Assembly: GCF_040115645.1 (NCBI RefSeq)
Contig: NC_089548.1
Coordinates: 5,022,001-5,086,000 of the forward strand
From: Euwallacea fornicatus
Taxonomy: Eukaryota > Arthropoda > Insecta > Coleoptera > Curculionidae
Length of the DNA stretch: 64,000 bases
Direction: 5' to 3'
Below the pieces are notes generated by a model that worked only from the letters and a program-made list of their open reading frames with translations, had not been told where the DNA came from and ran no database searches. How positions within the stretch are numbered: position 1 is the first letter of the stretch; every line of letters begins with the position of its first letter. The translations under genes and the position numbers were made by a program. Of the stretch, positions 22,395 through 35,200 are shown piece after piece.

Positions 22395-23981
22395 ATGAGT
22401 GACTTAAAAATAGGAGTGTTAGGTGCCGGAGTTGTAGGAGCTACCACAGCTTTAGAACTGCAAAAGCGCTACAGAAATGCCAAGATCGATATCATTGCTA
22501 ACGAATTCTTCGAAAACACTACCAGCTACGTGGCCGCGGGCGTATTTCGGCCTGGCACCAGTTTTAGTGGGCCCAATGAAGATATCACAGAGTAAGTTAT
22601 TATGTAAGGAAATGCAGTGGTATTGCAATGTTTCCACGTAAATCACAGTGTTCAGATGAATAACTGATCATTTTGTTATTTACAATTTTATCAGAACCAT
22701 AATTAGTTAATGTATATGGGGGGACGACAGAAAGTGGGTACTGACCTGTAATTCTTTTGTTACTCCGCATAATAATTTAAATTTAGGATTGTTATATAGG
22801 GTATACATACATACATACGATATACATGTATGTATATGATTTTAAAAAATTACTTTTAATATTTTGGTACTTCTGGTTCCATCGCAAACGTTTCAAGTAG
22901 GATTTGATGATGAGATGCATTTCAAGCGAATGGAAGTACTTTCGTTTCAAATGCAACAAATTTCTATCCAACGTTAACATCGAATTAAACTCATTCGTAC
23001 TGTGTGCAGAAAATGGATGAGAGATTCATACGACTATTGGGACGATCTGCGCAGATCTAGAGAAGGCATCAATGCTGGAGTCATTGAGCTTTCTGGCTAC
23101 ATATTTTCAAGCCAATATCCCGAAATTGTCAGGGTAAAAGCTAGAACCACACATGCCTTCAATTTTCCTTTCCATTAAAACTTTAGAACCGATTTTTGGA
23201 GAAAGTTTGCCCGGTCTACCGAGCTGCAACACCCAGTGAGCTAACCTTGTGCCCCGGAAATTGGAAATACGGCTCGTTTTTCACCACAGTCCTCACTCAG
23301 TCCAGCTATTACATACCATGGACTTTAAACCAATTCAAGAGCAACGGAGGACTGGTGCTGAATCGGAAAATCGAGAGTTTGGATCAAGTGGGGTTAAACT
23401 ATGACGTTATCGTAAATTGCACCGGCTTGGGTGCGAAATTTCTATGCGATGACCACCAAATGGTACCGATCAGAGGGCAAGTCACAAAGGTCCCAATATT
23501 TCTCGCCTCTACCTAAGTTTCAAAATAATCGCTTATAGGTAAAGGCCCCATGGTTGAAAACTTTCTTCTATGGAGATTTGGACACCTACATTATTCCAGG
23601 GGTGGATTCTGTCACCTTGGGAGGGTGCAGGCAGTACGAGTCCTGGGACACCAGTGTAAATAAGTACGACATCCTAAGGATCAGGGAGCAATGTGAGGCT
23701 TTGTTGCCCAGTCTTAAGGGGGCGAAAGTTATTGAACATAGAGTGGGGCTGAGACCTCATAGAAATGTTGTTAGGGTGAGTTTTACGTTAACTTTGTGAA
23801 ACTATGAAACAGCAAGGATGTTATTCAGGTTGAGAAGGAAACAAGGAAATTTAATGGCAAAAGCATTAAAATAGTGCATAATTACGGCCACGGAGGTTAT
23901 GGGGTGACGACGGCCCCTGGAACGGCGCTATATGCTTGTGAATTGGTGCAAGAGATTCTGGCTGGGAACAGTAAATTGTAG
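22395..23981 (+). CDS. D-amino-acid / D-aspartate oxidase, peroxisomal, five exons
   Basis: Exons 22395-22591, 23010-23133, 23187-23489, 23539-23775 and 23829-23981 join in frame to 337 residues, the usual length for this FAD enzyme family, which oxidises D-amino acids to keto acids, ammonia and H2O2. All introns are GT-AG. The start MSDLKIG is in good context (CAAGATG). GVLGAGVVGATTAL is the FAD-binding Rossmann loop (residues 7-20) and TTSYVAAGVFRPG follows the family pattern. VGLRPHRNVVR lies late in exon 4, and exon 5 opens with HNYGHGGYG, the family signature. The C-terminus SKL is a canonical PTS1 peroxisomal signal. An arginine in GGCRQYESWD is where D-aspartate oxidases rather than D-amino-acid oxidases usually have one. 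The second aspartate-specific arginine position (KTFFYGD) reads tyrosine, so substrate preference is open. Confidence 0.93.
22803..22838. repeat. CATA/TATG microsatellite in oxidase intron 1
   Basis: Alternating CATACATACATA and ATGTATGTATATG tracts form a short palindromic simple repeat inside the first intron. Confidence 0.6.
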
Positions 23982-24129
23982 TTTACTTTATCATCAATCG
24001 GTGCTTGTCCGGACTCGTAAGTTGTCTTCACTTGAAGTCCAGACTTTAAAAATGCGTTCAAAGTCATTTTTTGCCTCAGCCTCTGGAGAATTTCATTCAT
24101 CACTTGTTCCGTACTAAAAATCCGATATT

Positions 24130-24216
24130 TCAGCGTTAATCGACTACTGTGGCCACCGTATTCGCCAGACATAAGTTTTTTCGCGCTGAAATTGTTATCA
24201 ATGTCTATGTAGCAAA
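24130..24216 (+). pseudogene. possible mariner-type transposase scrap
   Basis: One frame reads LLWPPYSPDISFFALKLL, which resembles the PPYSPDLAPSDFHLF block around the last catalytic aspartate of mariners. It is short and isolated and lies in the probable 3' untranslated region of the oxidase gene, so chance or a very old fragment are both possible. Confidence 0.35.
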
Positions 24217-24236
24217 AATTCGACAAAGATATCACA

Positions 24237-24242
24237 AATAAA
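24237..24242 (+). other. candidate poly(A) signal of the oxidase gene
   Basis: AATAAA 256 bp after the oxidase stop codon, the first clear plus-strand hexamer downstream. Use is inferred. Confidence 0.4.
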
Positions 24243-24740
24243 TAGCATTTTGCTCAGGTTAGTTAACATTCCCCCTCGGAATACAATTGGTGCATCGAAA
24301 ATTATGAACAAATTTAGGTTAACGGGCACTATGCGTATTCGTGTTTGTTTCATTCCAAATTGCACTCGTGCACATTCCTCTATAAACAATCCATCGCTTT
24401 CGACAAATATGTACTACTACATGTATAAGTTTATGCTAAGTCAATCAATAAACGAACGAAATTGCTCGTTATGCAACATTTTTAAAACACTGTTCATGTT
24501 TCGTTCAATTTTACCGCTCTCGAAGCCAAAGGGCCGAGTCAAGGACGAAGTCCTTATCGGAATCGTCGCTATGCTGGTGATGATCAGGACCAAGTTGTGC
24601 ACGTCGTGACGGTGCACTGGCGTCGTTACGTTCGACCTAAGAACGTTGGCTTAAACCGACGATTTTCCTCCACTAAGATGTTGATCACGCGATGGAGTTC
24701 CGTGACAACCAGGACCTTCCCGGCGACCGAGAGCATCGTC

Positions 24741-24759
24741 GGGGGGGGGGGGGGGGGGG
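24741..24759 (+). repeat. 19-base poly(G) run
   Basis: Nineteen consecutive G in the spacer between the oxidase and receptor genes. Runs of this length are unstable and often mis-sequenced, so the exact count is uncertain. Confidence 0.8.
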
Positions 24760-25214
24760 TAAATGCCTCCGTTTTTCAAAACTTGCCATTGTTTGCCCAA
24801 CTGATGAACCGTGCCGTAATCAGATTCGTGAAAAATTGCAGAACATATAATTGGTTTCTGTCCACGTGGAATACGAAATAATTCAGTTTATGCGATGAAC
24901 GGGGGAAATCACCTGATGCTCCATATTTGGAACGCTGGAAATGGCTCATCCAATATCGAAACACTGAGGAAAAACGGGTTAAATAATCGAAATATTGTTA
25001 TTTTATCAGCAGTTCATGGCAGATTTAGTCATGCAATTCCCCCAGGAAATCGCTAAAATCCGTTAAAAAACAAACTTCAATGTTTTATTAGGAAACAGCT
25101 TTATTTTTCTTTAACATTAACGAATAAATGCGTCCTAGGAAATGTCCTGCAATATTACAATAGTAAGCGTAGATTTTTTAAGCCCAAAGTCGAAGATTCC
25201 TGGATCCAATCTGA

Positions 25215-25251
25215 GTCGACGCTCGCATTTGAGTCAAATGTGAGCGTGGAC
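25215..25251. repeat. 37-bp near-perfect palindrome
   Basis: Centred on G 25233. ACGCTCGCATTTGA is followed by one base and then TCAAATGTGAGCGT. Fourteen consecutive pairs (one G-T) plus three more outside a single mismatch give a stem of about 17 bp with a one-base spacer. Confidence 0.85.
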
Positions 25252-26036
25252 CTCCGTTCCTAAAAACTGAATCCAACAATTTTTCCCTTTAGAATTTATT
25301 CTCTATACTTCATCAGTGGGATTCTGGGCTCATTTGCATATCTCACCGATGAGGTATAACTTACTGAAATACGAAGAGTTATTTCTTTACAACACTGGCC
25401 TATATACAGTATTATTTACAATTATTAGCAATTTCCTATGGAGAAGGAAGTAGTTAGCGATTCCTTTAGAATACTCTAGTTTCTTTCTTCCACGAAGGGA
25501 TTCATACAAATTTGAGGCCAAAAGTAGGTAATAATCTTAAATTATGGAAGTTTCTACCTAATGCGACGATTGTGCATACAGAATGTGTCAGTTGAGAGGA
25601 TTGTAGACAAAGTTAACACACCCTGTATCAACTAGTAGAACTAATTTACCCTGTAAAACACATCATCTACTTTGATATGTACAAATTATTTTGCGCATTT
25701 ACATTATATAGGTACAAGTTTGTTCAATAATACTAACTTCCTCTAGTCTACGGATTTGATATTGTACTTCCAGCAATAAAGCTTCAACTTCCTCTGTTTG
25801 GATTCGTCATTAATTTATGAGTCTGCATTAAGGCGTCTACTCTTTACACACAAAACAAAATCAAAATTAGATATTGCTAGTTTAGACTTGAAAACATAAT
25901 ACCTCGGCCTGGTGATATGTGGACTCATCAGTAAATTCGAACCTTCTCCTTCTTATAACTACGTTTAAATACATTACTTTGGCAATTAATATAAAGTTTG
26001 GCACGTTAGAAAAAATCAACGAGAAATTTATGCAAC

Positions 26037-26251
26037 TTAGGGTCCCATAAACATCAGTTTCTTGAAAGCTTTTCTAAACTCTGGGTTGAATATGGTATAG
26101 ATGACAGGGTTGACGAAACTATTCATGTAGCCCAGCCACGTTGTGAGCAGAAAGGCGGAAACGCCAGGATTGCAAGGTATTTTCAATTTGCTGCACATTG
26201 CGTCCAGGATATTACAGGTGAAGAATGGCACCCAACACATGAGGAATAGAC
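26037..26251 (-). CDS. Dop2R: receptor last exon: TM6, TM7, C-tail
   Basis: Acceptor TTCCAG|GT, with the first base pairing in phase with the G left by the previous exon. Encodes GLFLMCWVPFFTCN (TM6 with the CWxP switch), extracellular loop 3 with two cysteines (MCSKLKIPCNPG), TM7 with NPVIY, and FNPEFRKAFKKLMFMGP before TAA at 26039-26037. The very short tail is typical of D2-type receptors. Confidence 0.95.
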
Positions 26252-29200
26252 CTGGAAGTATAAAATTGTGGAATTTACACACGTAAACAGATCATTTTTT
26301 TTACGGTAAGTAAAAGCAGTGATTTGATAACAATACGTTTCTGGTTGAATTTTAATATCTATGTAAGGCAGGGGGCATTTAGCGAATTTCGACTTATCAT
26401 CTTCCCTGTTATGCATTCCGCATTCATTAATCATGTGTCTACGCGGATTTTAAGCTTCATTTTTAACTTCGCAGCTTTTGATTCACGTTTATTTACAACT
26501 TCTTCGACTTCATCTTTAGATTCAGTTGTCATACCCTCCGTTGCTGAGATGATTCCCTCTCATTGATTTTGCACTCTACCTCGTTTTGCTTTGCTCCTGT
26601 TTTGGCTTTGGTCAGCACTTGTTTCTTCTTAGCAACTCGTCTTACAGTCTCCTTCTCTCTGCACTTCTTAGCTTTAGTGTCTGCTTTCTTTCCCTATTTG
26701 ATTTCCGTCCTCTTCCTCTGCAATGGCCATATTTTTTTCTAAAAGCACTGGCCCGAATTTGTTCTGGAAGATAAGGGAATTAATGAGAATCGCCGTCTTT
26801 TCCTTGGTCTTTTGATACGCCCCTGTTTTATTTCAATATCGTTCTACAATTGTAAAATCACTAATACTCTAGTAGAGATAGAGGCGCCTCCAACGCGTGC
26901 GCAAATTCTCATTAAATTAGATACGGTTCCTTCTGCCATATGGATCTTTTCCCCATTCCCGCTCCCCTTGATAAATTGCTGCTTTTTTTCCAAATCGTTT
27001 TAAAATCGACGCATTTATTTTTGACACGCTTCTTCGAAGGAATGTGACTACTTGAAACTCCCGCCAGCTATAAGATAATTCAATATTCCATGTTTCCCCA
27101 AATAACCCAAAAAATGATCGTCGCTAGTTTTCTTGTCTAAGACACTGGAGATGCATAATAACCTGGGCTACCTTTGAGGGTCTTAATTCTCAAACTGAAG
27201 TCTTTAAGAAAGACCGAACAAAGGGCCTTTGAATTCATTCATTGCACCCTTTTTCTTCTATAATCCGAATTTTTTAATTACAAAAATGCGGCTCCTTCCT
27301 AATGAGTTCACAAAATTCCAGAAATACTTGTCCGCCATACAATAAGGACCGAATAAATACAAAAAGGTATTTTTATGGCTTTCATCAATTTTCTGACCAG
27401 TTGCGACTACCTGGGTGTATCCCCAAAAACACTTACCTCAAAGTTCTCACTTCCCCTTTCCCTTTGGGATCAAAGGGGTAGTAGATCCGGAAGTTGGAAA
27501 AATTAGAAAAGATTTACTAACCCATTCGGGGCTAATAAAAAACAAGTGTAGCAATAAAGGGTCATCCAAAGTCCAAGCACGTGGGCAACACGAATATCCC
27601 GGTGAAAAACGACACCTAATGTATCACAAACACTCATGTAATAAAAAGATTTATTTTATTTTAGATTCGGAAAGATTTCGCCACAGTTACAATAGGACCA
27701 AAATTTTTACTTCCTTTTTATGTCGACATTTTATCCAGATATAAAACGATATAAACAAACCTAATCAAATGTGCTATTAAATCTAATCTTTTAGATTTTT
27801 GGCCCGGATTCTCACCCCGATGTTGACCAGTCGTAAAATTGTGTGCTTAATGTCACATCTCTTTTACCCAGGGATGAATTACTAGACAGTGTGGCGACAT
27901 TGTCCACATACGAATGGTGAGAAAAGTTATTTTGAGAAAAAAAAAATCAAATTGAAATTTAATGACATCCCCCAACTTTGCCGAATCTCATCGACCTGGA
28001 GATTCTCCGCTGATGCTCAAGAACTTTTGAGAACTTCCTGACGTGGTTAACGAAGTTAATCTCTGTCTCTCTTTCGATTATATTATTCGTAGAAGTTGGT
28101 CCACAAAAAAGTCTAACCTACAGTTTTGCTTTTCCATAGGGTTTCCAAATTTCAGCTTAAGCTTTCAAATCAATGGGACGTAAATTGGGTTGCTAATGAG
28201 AAGTTATAAACACTTTCAACTAGAGATTATGTGAGGAAGAAAATGAAAGAGCTTTTACGGAGAATTACCCCATAGCAAAACTACTTAACTTTGAGCTACT
28301 AAATTTGAAAAATGTCGTCTTAAATCCTTCTCGAAAACGACCTAGACATTAACATGCTACCTATCAGAAAAATCGAAAAACTAGAAATAATGCTCGTATT
28401 TTAACAAAACTTTGAAAATATATTGACGATATTATACAAAATAAATTATGTAATTTAAAAGTGAACCGAAGCCCAGGAAGCCTTTAAAATTCGAATAATG
28501 TGTTTAACCACCTCGTGAATTCACGTCCTCAGAAGCTCCCCTGGGCATGCTTCTCAGTAAATGGTCAATTTCCACTTGAGGTAGTGTGTCCCAGGCAACT
28601 TGAATAACATTTCGTAACTTTGCTAAAGTACATCATGGGTTTTCCAGCGTAATAATTCTTTTTCTCGTCATGTCCCACACGCGTTCTATGGGGGTAAGAT
28701 CGGGAGAGCTCGGAGGCCAAGGAAGCTCGTTAACATTGCGACGTTATAGATGAGCCGCATGTAGTTACACGTGTCGCATGTGGTCTTGCTGGAAAGGCAC
28801 GTTTCCCGTACGTTGAATGTACGGCGCAGCTTTTGGTTCTGACACCTGCTGTATGTGACATATAGCGTGAACAATTCAATCAAATATTAGGTGAATTTGA
28901 TGCACCAATTCTGGGCGTTGCAATTTTCATCGCAAATAGTATGTTAAATTGCCACCAACAGCGAAAATGAAGTTGAAGGGGAAGGAAATGTGCAAGAAAT
29001 AAAAATTGTTTTTTAAGTGAAAGTTGTGCCTTTTCTAGCTTTAAGTGAAGCGCTTCATCTTGACGGCGGTGAAACCTCTTTCGTTAAAATAACACGTGAA
29101 GTGCTGCAAATTCAAGAGTGAGAAGGTGTTGTCCATTACCAAAACGTAAGCAGCTAAAGACGTTGAGAGTGAAAATTTGTAAAAATCATCAAGATGCGTA

Positions 29201-32200
29201 AACACGGGGGCGCCTGTCGTGAAGGATTCACTGAAATTGTAGACGCTTGGATACACAGAAGATTGGAGAGACGTGTTATCGATAGAGAGTTACCGATACT
29301 TTCAAATTTAATAAAGGAGATATCTTTAGCGAGAGCAAGACCAAGCAAGCAAATCTCCGATAGAAGGCTGGATGAAGAGGAAGAAGAAGAAGAAGAAAAG
29401 GAGAAGAATGTGAACTTCTGATGAGGAATTATTTCATCTCTTTATGACAATCCCGCCAAATTTCACCGAATCACATCAGAGTTTTTTAGGCGTTAAAAAT
29501 TTATTTTTGGCGTTATTCAAATTTCGTGATGTCATTCACTTTAGTTAATCCATTTGGATACTCCCAGGTTATATGATCGTCGTAGCGTGTTTATTCCAAT
29601 TTTTCCGAGGAACGCGCACCAATGATTTTTCGGCCTACAGACAGCGGCTTCCCAACGAATGTGTGACGAACGGCACACAGCGAAACTGGTTAACGAAAGA
29701 ATTTTCTGAATATAAAACTCTTGTTGCGGCATTGGGAATTGTACGGTTTGATTTTGTCCTCAATCGAATTCTGTTGTGATAAGAAAAACATGATCTTACC
29801 TAGTACAATAGCCAACGTTTTCGTGGCCTTCCTCTCCCTTTTGGCGGACGACTTTTCTCTCTTTTTCCTGCTGGCTTTGTTTACTTTGTAAATTGTAAAT
29901 CTGGCTGCGGCAGTCGCTTTTTTCTCTTTTTTGGACCCTATCGATCTCACGCTTGCCGTCCTCGAGTTTATCGTCGCCACCGTCCTGAAATAATATGACA
30001 AATGACACTCCATGAAATTTGTATGGCACACTCGGCTTCGGTCGAATATACGAAATAGTTCCGCGAATAAATATAGAAGTTTGCATTGAAATATTGTTTA
30101 TGAGAGCGTGGAAAGGTGAAGCCAGCTCGTTTATCTTGAGATTTTTCCATTAGAAGTGACACGAAAGCACTTGGAGCCGACGCGACGCTCTTTGCCACTG
30201 CAGATGACAGTACTTTTGTCAAGCATTCTTGCCGAGTTTATTGTGAAGATATTGTTAAGTTGCAATAAAAACTTCAACTTAAATCGTACGTTAATTCAAT
30301 AATATATGAGTTTAATAAAATTACGTTTATTGGGGAACTGCTCAAAACCATGATGGCGTACCGGTCGCAAAAGATATGTGAAAAATCGTGCGGTGCAGAT
30401 CGTCTTACGTCCATCAAGCACCGTTGCAGAGTATGCGGGGTGTCCAACGAGTACGGGCCACTCTCCGTATCTTGGAAACCGCGACTGGGAAAAAGTTGAA
30501 ACTTGGGCATCACGCTAAAGTGGCCGTCAGCTATTGATTAAAAATATTTTCATAAAAATACCACTTCCGGTTATGCCAGAAATGAATGTCGACTCGCCTA
30601 TTTCAGATGGAACACCCTATATATTATAACAAATTTCGATTCTGTGGGACGTTACGAATATTTTTCGTACATATGGTGCTCCACACCTAATTTTTACGGT
30701 TTTCGAGATATTTAGAATTTCCCAAAACAAATGAGAGTTTCAGCCATGCGCGTATTTTCCGATGATTCGACAACGGCTAAGTATTTTTCGGAGAAATTCT
30801 GCGTATTGTACAAAATGCTGTACAGTCCTTGGATCAGCGAGTTAAATCGAGTTTTTTCATACAGGGTATTCAAAGAGAGAGTCCAAAATTATCATTCAAG
30901 AATTGTGAAAAACTCATATTTTCTAAATAGGAACCCCTTGTTTTTTCAACGAACACATATTTAACACCAAAAATAAGTACTACTTTCAATTCAATTGTCC
31001 ATATCTAAATTTAACCGTTTTCATTTTATTTAAAAAAAAAAACACTTTTCAACGTTCAGTATTTAACAATTTGTTTTAACTAACGTCTAGAGTTACTAGA
31101 TGGCGCAACAGTCGTCAACAATAGGCCCCTTTCTTCTGTAAGATGCTTTGACAGATCCGCTCGTTTTAAAATGATCTATTGTGCGTTTGACGAGTTTTCC
31201 TGGCGGCTTCCGTTTCTCTGGATATCGAATACCGAATGCGTGACGTGTTCCGGATAATACTTTGTTACGTCCACCATAAGTAATAAACACGTTGAGATAA
31301 CCTTCGTTTGAGTAACTCGCGCGTGTCGCCATGCTTAAATTCTGGCCGGCAGCGCCACCTAGGAACTCCAGACGTTACGAAATACAGATCACTTCCACTT
31401 TTGGTATGATGCCCAAGTTTCAACTCTTTCCAAGTCGTGGTTTCCAAGGTACGGATGGTGGCCCATGTTCGTTGGACACCCCGTATATTGGACGTATTGT
31501 AAAAGACGCGACCGATGCCGCGATTCAAATCGCACGTTAAATCGATAACATATGAGCTTGATAAAATTGGTTTATCGAGAAATTTCTCAAAAATAACGAT
31601 TCCGCAACGATCTGAAGCGATCTATTATAAGTCGTGCAGTGCAGATCGTCCTACGTCTATCAAGCACAGTCGCAGGCTTTCCATTGAAGATATTATTAAG
31701 TCGCGATAGTAACTTAACTTAAATTTCACGCATACATAATTTAGCAACCTCGAGACAGATCGTTTTTTTTTTAATACAGAAATTACAACGCTGATGAAGA
31801 ATCTATGAAAAATCGTGCAGTACAGTTGACGACACGTTTCTAATGCACCTTTGCAAAGTTGCATGCGATAGAAGTCAAAATCGAAATAAAGAGAGGCGGA
31901 CTAGAGATTCAAGTGAAATAGTTTAATATTTACATGAAATTCTTCACTCATCTTTGAAAATTAAATTACTTATTTGTAAAGTAAATGCTAAACTTAACCT
32001 TCCGATAATGGTTTTACATTGATATGATATCGAGCTTTTTCGCCTCACTTGATCCTTGATGGAAGTGAAGCTCCAAAAACTACCGGTTACACTGCGGTAA
32101 TGCGAACCTGAAGTAAGCGAGACTCCAAGAACGTTTTAGCGCTTTTATTCTATCCATAACTCAAAAACGTGGGCAGATGTAATTGTTCAACTTTGCAGAA

Positions 32201-35200
32201 TGAAAAAAGCAATTTTCATGAATTTACCGCCATAATTAAAATCAACTTAGTCACATCCTTGAAGAGATTGAAGCTATCAGTCCTTATTTTGTGCTCTAGC
32301 GTATTCGAAAATATTAGGTTAGAATTGGAAAAATGCCAGCTGGAAATGGATGATTTATAGACAACATTATTTTTCATAAATGCATTCCCAATAAATCTGG
32401 TTTCAAGTGATAAATGAAATTAATTGAGAACACTGATGATAGTGTGAAAGGCTTTGAGAGACCCTGTATTACGGCCGACGTTGAGCCCCCAGCTACCTGT
32501 AATTTAATTGAGGTAGTAAGACTAATAATTTTTTTAATTCACCCTGTACCCTTTCGAAAAACATCGCTCCTACGTGTTTGTATTTTATACGGGAAATTCT
32601 TAGTGGCAATATATATATTTTTTTATTATATTAACACGACAAATTGTTTTATGACCAAGAGGTTTTTATTTTCTCCAAGTCGTAAATAAATACGGAGGGG
32701 AATCCCACAATGCAGTTTTGAGGGCCATCCCGTGTTTATAAAACCAACATGGAGGTGCTTTTTCCTGTGCTATTTTCTTTCGTTTCACGACAACCAATCG
32801 CAAGATTGCAAAAATTATGTCTCGTTAGAAATTTATTGGGATTTTTCAGAAGTTTTTTTCTATCTTCACTTTTAATTGGATTAACTGAAGAACTGTTAAA
32901 ATTTTTCGTATCTTGCAATAGTGAAAAATATCCGTAATAAAATATAGGGTGGTCCATTGAAGCAAAAGGTTTTTTTGGCCAGGACGCGGTTTTCCGGACC
33001 GCTTTGTAACTTCGAAAGTATTAAAAAAATAAAAATTCACGAAAAACTGTCCAATCTTTATATCGAAGTTTTTTTCTGAACCTTAACAGTTTTTGAGACA
33101 AGAGCGGACCATCTTGCCTGGACCACCCTATGCGTGATGCTGCGACAGTGCGTGCGCACCTCCTTCTTCGAATTGTTAAATAACGAAATATTTTCTCAAC
33201 TTGTTCGTCTTCGTAAATGGCAAAACTATGGGAAAAGGGACGGAAACTGGAAAATTAGTCCGCCAATTGTAAAAATGTAGTATGGGACCAGACAATACTA
33301 TCTTATTTCTCGTAGTATGTATTGGGAACTTTTATGCTGATTAAATCGAATAAAAAGCACAACAAAACTGTTTTAATAAATGTTTGTAAGCACTCAAAAA
33401 CAACTCCAAAATGGAAGCAACGAGCTAAACAAATTAAAAGCTTAAAATGAAAAACTGGTCCAATCGCGGAAAACTCTTCAGTTTATCTCCCAAGGGTACA
33501 CGAAGAACTTCTAACAGCTTTCAGCTACAGTATTGTTTTTAATAAGGCAACTTTCGTAATATGTCTGCAGGCTACAACACAAATGACACTCAAGACCGGG
33601 TTTTAACGGTTCAATTGACGTGATAAGTTTGCTAAAAGTTTCAGGATAATTGCCCTTGTTTAGGACAAAAACTTACGACGTATGATTTTTTTTTGTCCAA
33701 TTTAACGGACATGCAATTTCGTCCGGACCTGATGCCTTACCTCAGTTCCGTGTCCACTGAGGCTCCGTTCCTTTTCATGGTACTCCTACTGCTTCCGAAT
33801 GTTAAAGTCCTGGGGCTGTCTGGGGCTAAACTGTCGGCCTGGCTTTGCGCATAACCTGAATCGTTGTTTCCATTGGGGTCACCCAGATTGTTGGGAGTTG
33901 CCAGACTGGCTACTACGCTAGATATTCTGTAATGAAGATCAATGTTCGTTAGTTTTTTCTTGTCTCGTAATTTAAGTCACGTGTTTCTTTAAAGGTTTGC
34001 CTAAACATTTATGCAGAAGGACAGCACTAGGGTGTGAAACCGTTCCGGAGGGATGAGTGGAGGGACGGCACAATACCTCGTTTGTTCTTTACCGCTAACC
34101 GTTCCATAATCAGGAGCGACGAGAAGTGTTACAATTTTGATCTAATTTCTTGCTATCACACGATCCGGGAAATCGTCGAGTAGGTGGGAAGGTTGCACCA
34201 GGAATTTCCTTGGGGTTGATTTTCTTTAGGCTAGGACTGTTGAATTTCCCCCTTCGTTGAACACGTTAGTTCTCGTGAAAATCAACGTCTAACCAGACTA
34301 ATATCTTCCGCAGCTCAAATCGCCTACCGTTCGGTCTCGTACAAATGGTTAATCGTCAAATATGAACAAATAATTAGTTGTTTCCTCCTGCTCGGTGCTT
34401 CACATACAGAGGACATCGCTACTTTACACATAAACGACACGGATGCTCTACATCTAGAAGCAATAGGTCGACTACCTGGGTGAGCGTTGGTATCTCGTCA
34501 TCTATAAAACGACCTTGACAAAATCACACACTTAGCATTCTTCAGTCAATCTGGGGGCATTATTCACTTGAAACAACGGGATGATGATTCATGGCATGCT
34601 CTCTCAAGGCTCGTGTAACTTAAGTAATCTCTTTTCTTGGCATATTATGGGCAAAAGTCTAAATTATAAAATTCAATGATATTCTAGCTGAGTCGGCTTG
34701 TATGACATGCGATGCTACGAGTATTCAGTTTAGGCCTCAGGATATTTACGTCCTGGATTTCTCCTCCAAGAATGTGGCTCAGCTATACAATTTTATGCTA
34801 TGGGCGACGCTTTCCCCGTTTTACGACTACGGTATGATAATGAGGCAATAGTTCCGATGACGTCGTCATAAACACCAACTCTCGTCATATTTCCATATCC
34901 AAATAAGTGAATGAGAGGGCGGATAAACGTTTCGAAGTTCCGATTATAAAACTGAAACTGCGAACTATACACGGTGAATCCCATATCAGCTCTCGCATGA
35001 CGGCATGCTCTTTGAATTTCGTGGTAAATTCAAGTCCATTCCTGTTTAAATTTATATTGCGTTTTAGATCGGGATTGTTTGCGGTTTTATTTTGCACAAG
35101 TAAACTTTATGGGGGTCGCGATTTAGCCCCGAAACTTTATTATTCAGTTCCGGTGGAAAGGCACGAGGTAATGTTCGGTTCCATATTTTATGAGCCCCCG

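Larger units (their letters stand above)
24243..26036. other. spacer between two convergent genes
   Basis: Lies between the oxidase (+) and the receptor (-), so both 3' ends point into it. It contains a 19-G run at 24741-24759, a strong imperfect palindrome at 25215-25251 and a small CAGAATGTG/CACACCCTG-ended repeat near 25580-25630. The frames at 24250-24964 have no recognised domain. Part of the right side should be receptor 3' untranslated sequence. Confidence 0.4.

Noticed and set aside
30274..31540. Two similar proteins MMPKFQLFPSRGFQ on opposite strands
   Set aside because: They are the two inverted arms of one element read in opposite directions.
31790..31830. CTGATGA ... GAAAA in one tandem unit, recalling a hammerhead ribozyme core
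   Set aside because: The part between the two words cannot form stem II, and the other units lack CTGATGA.
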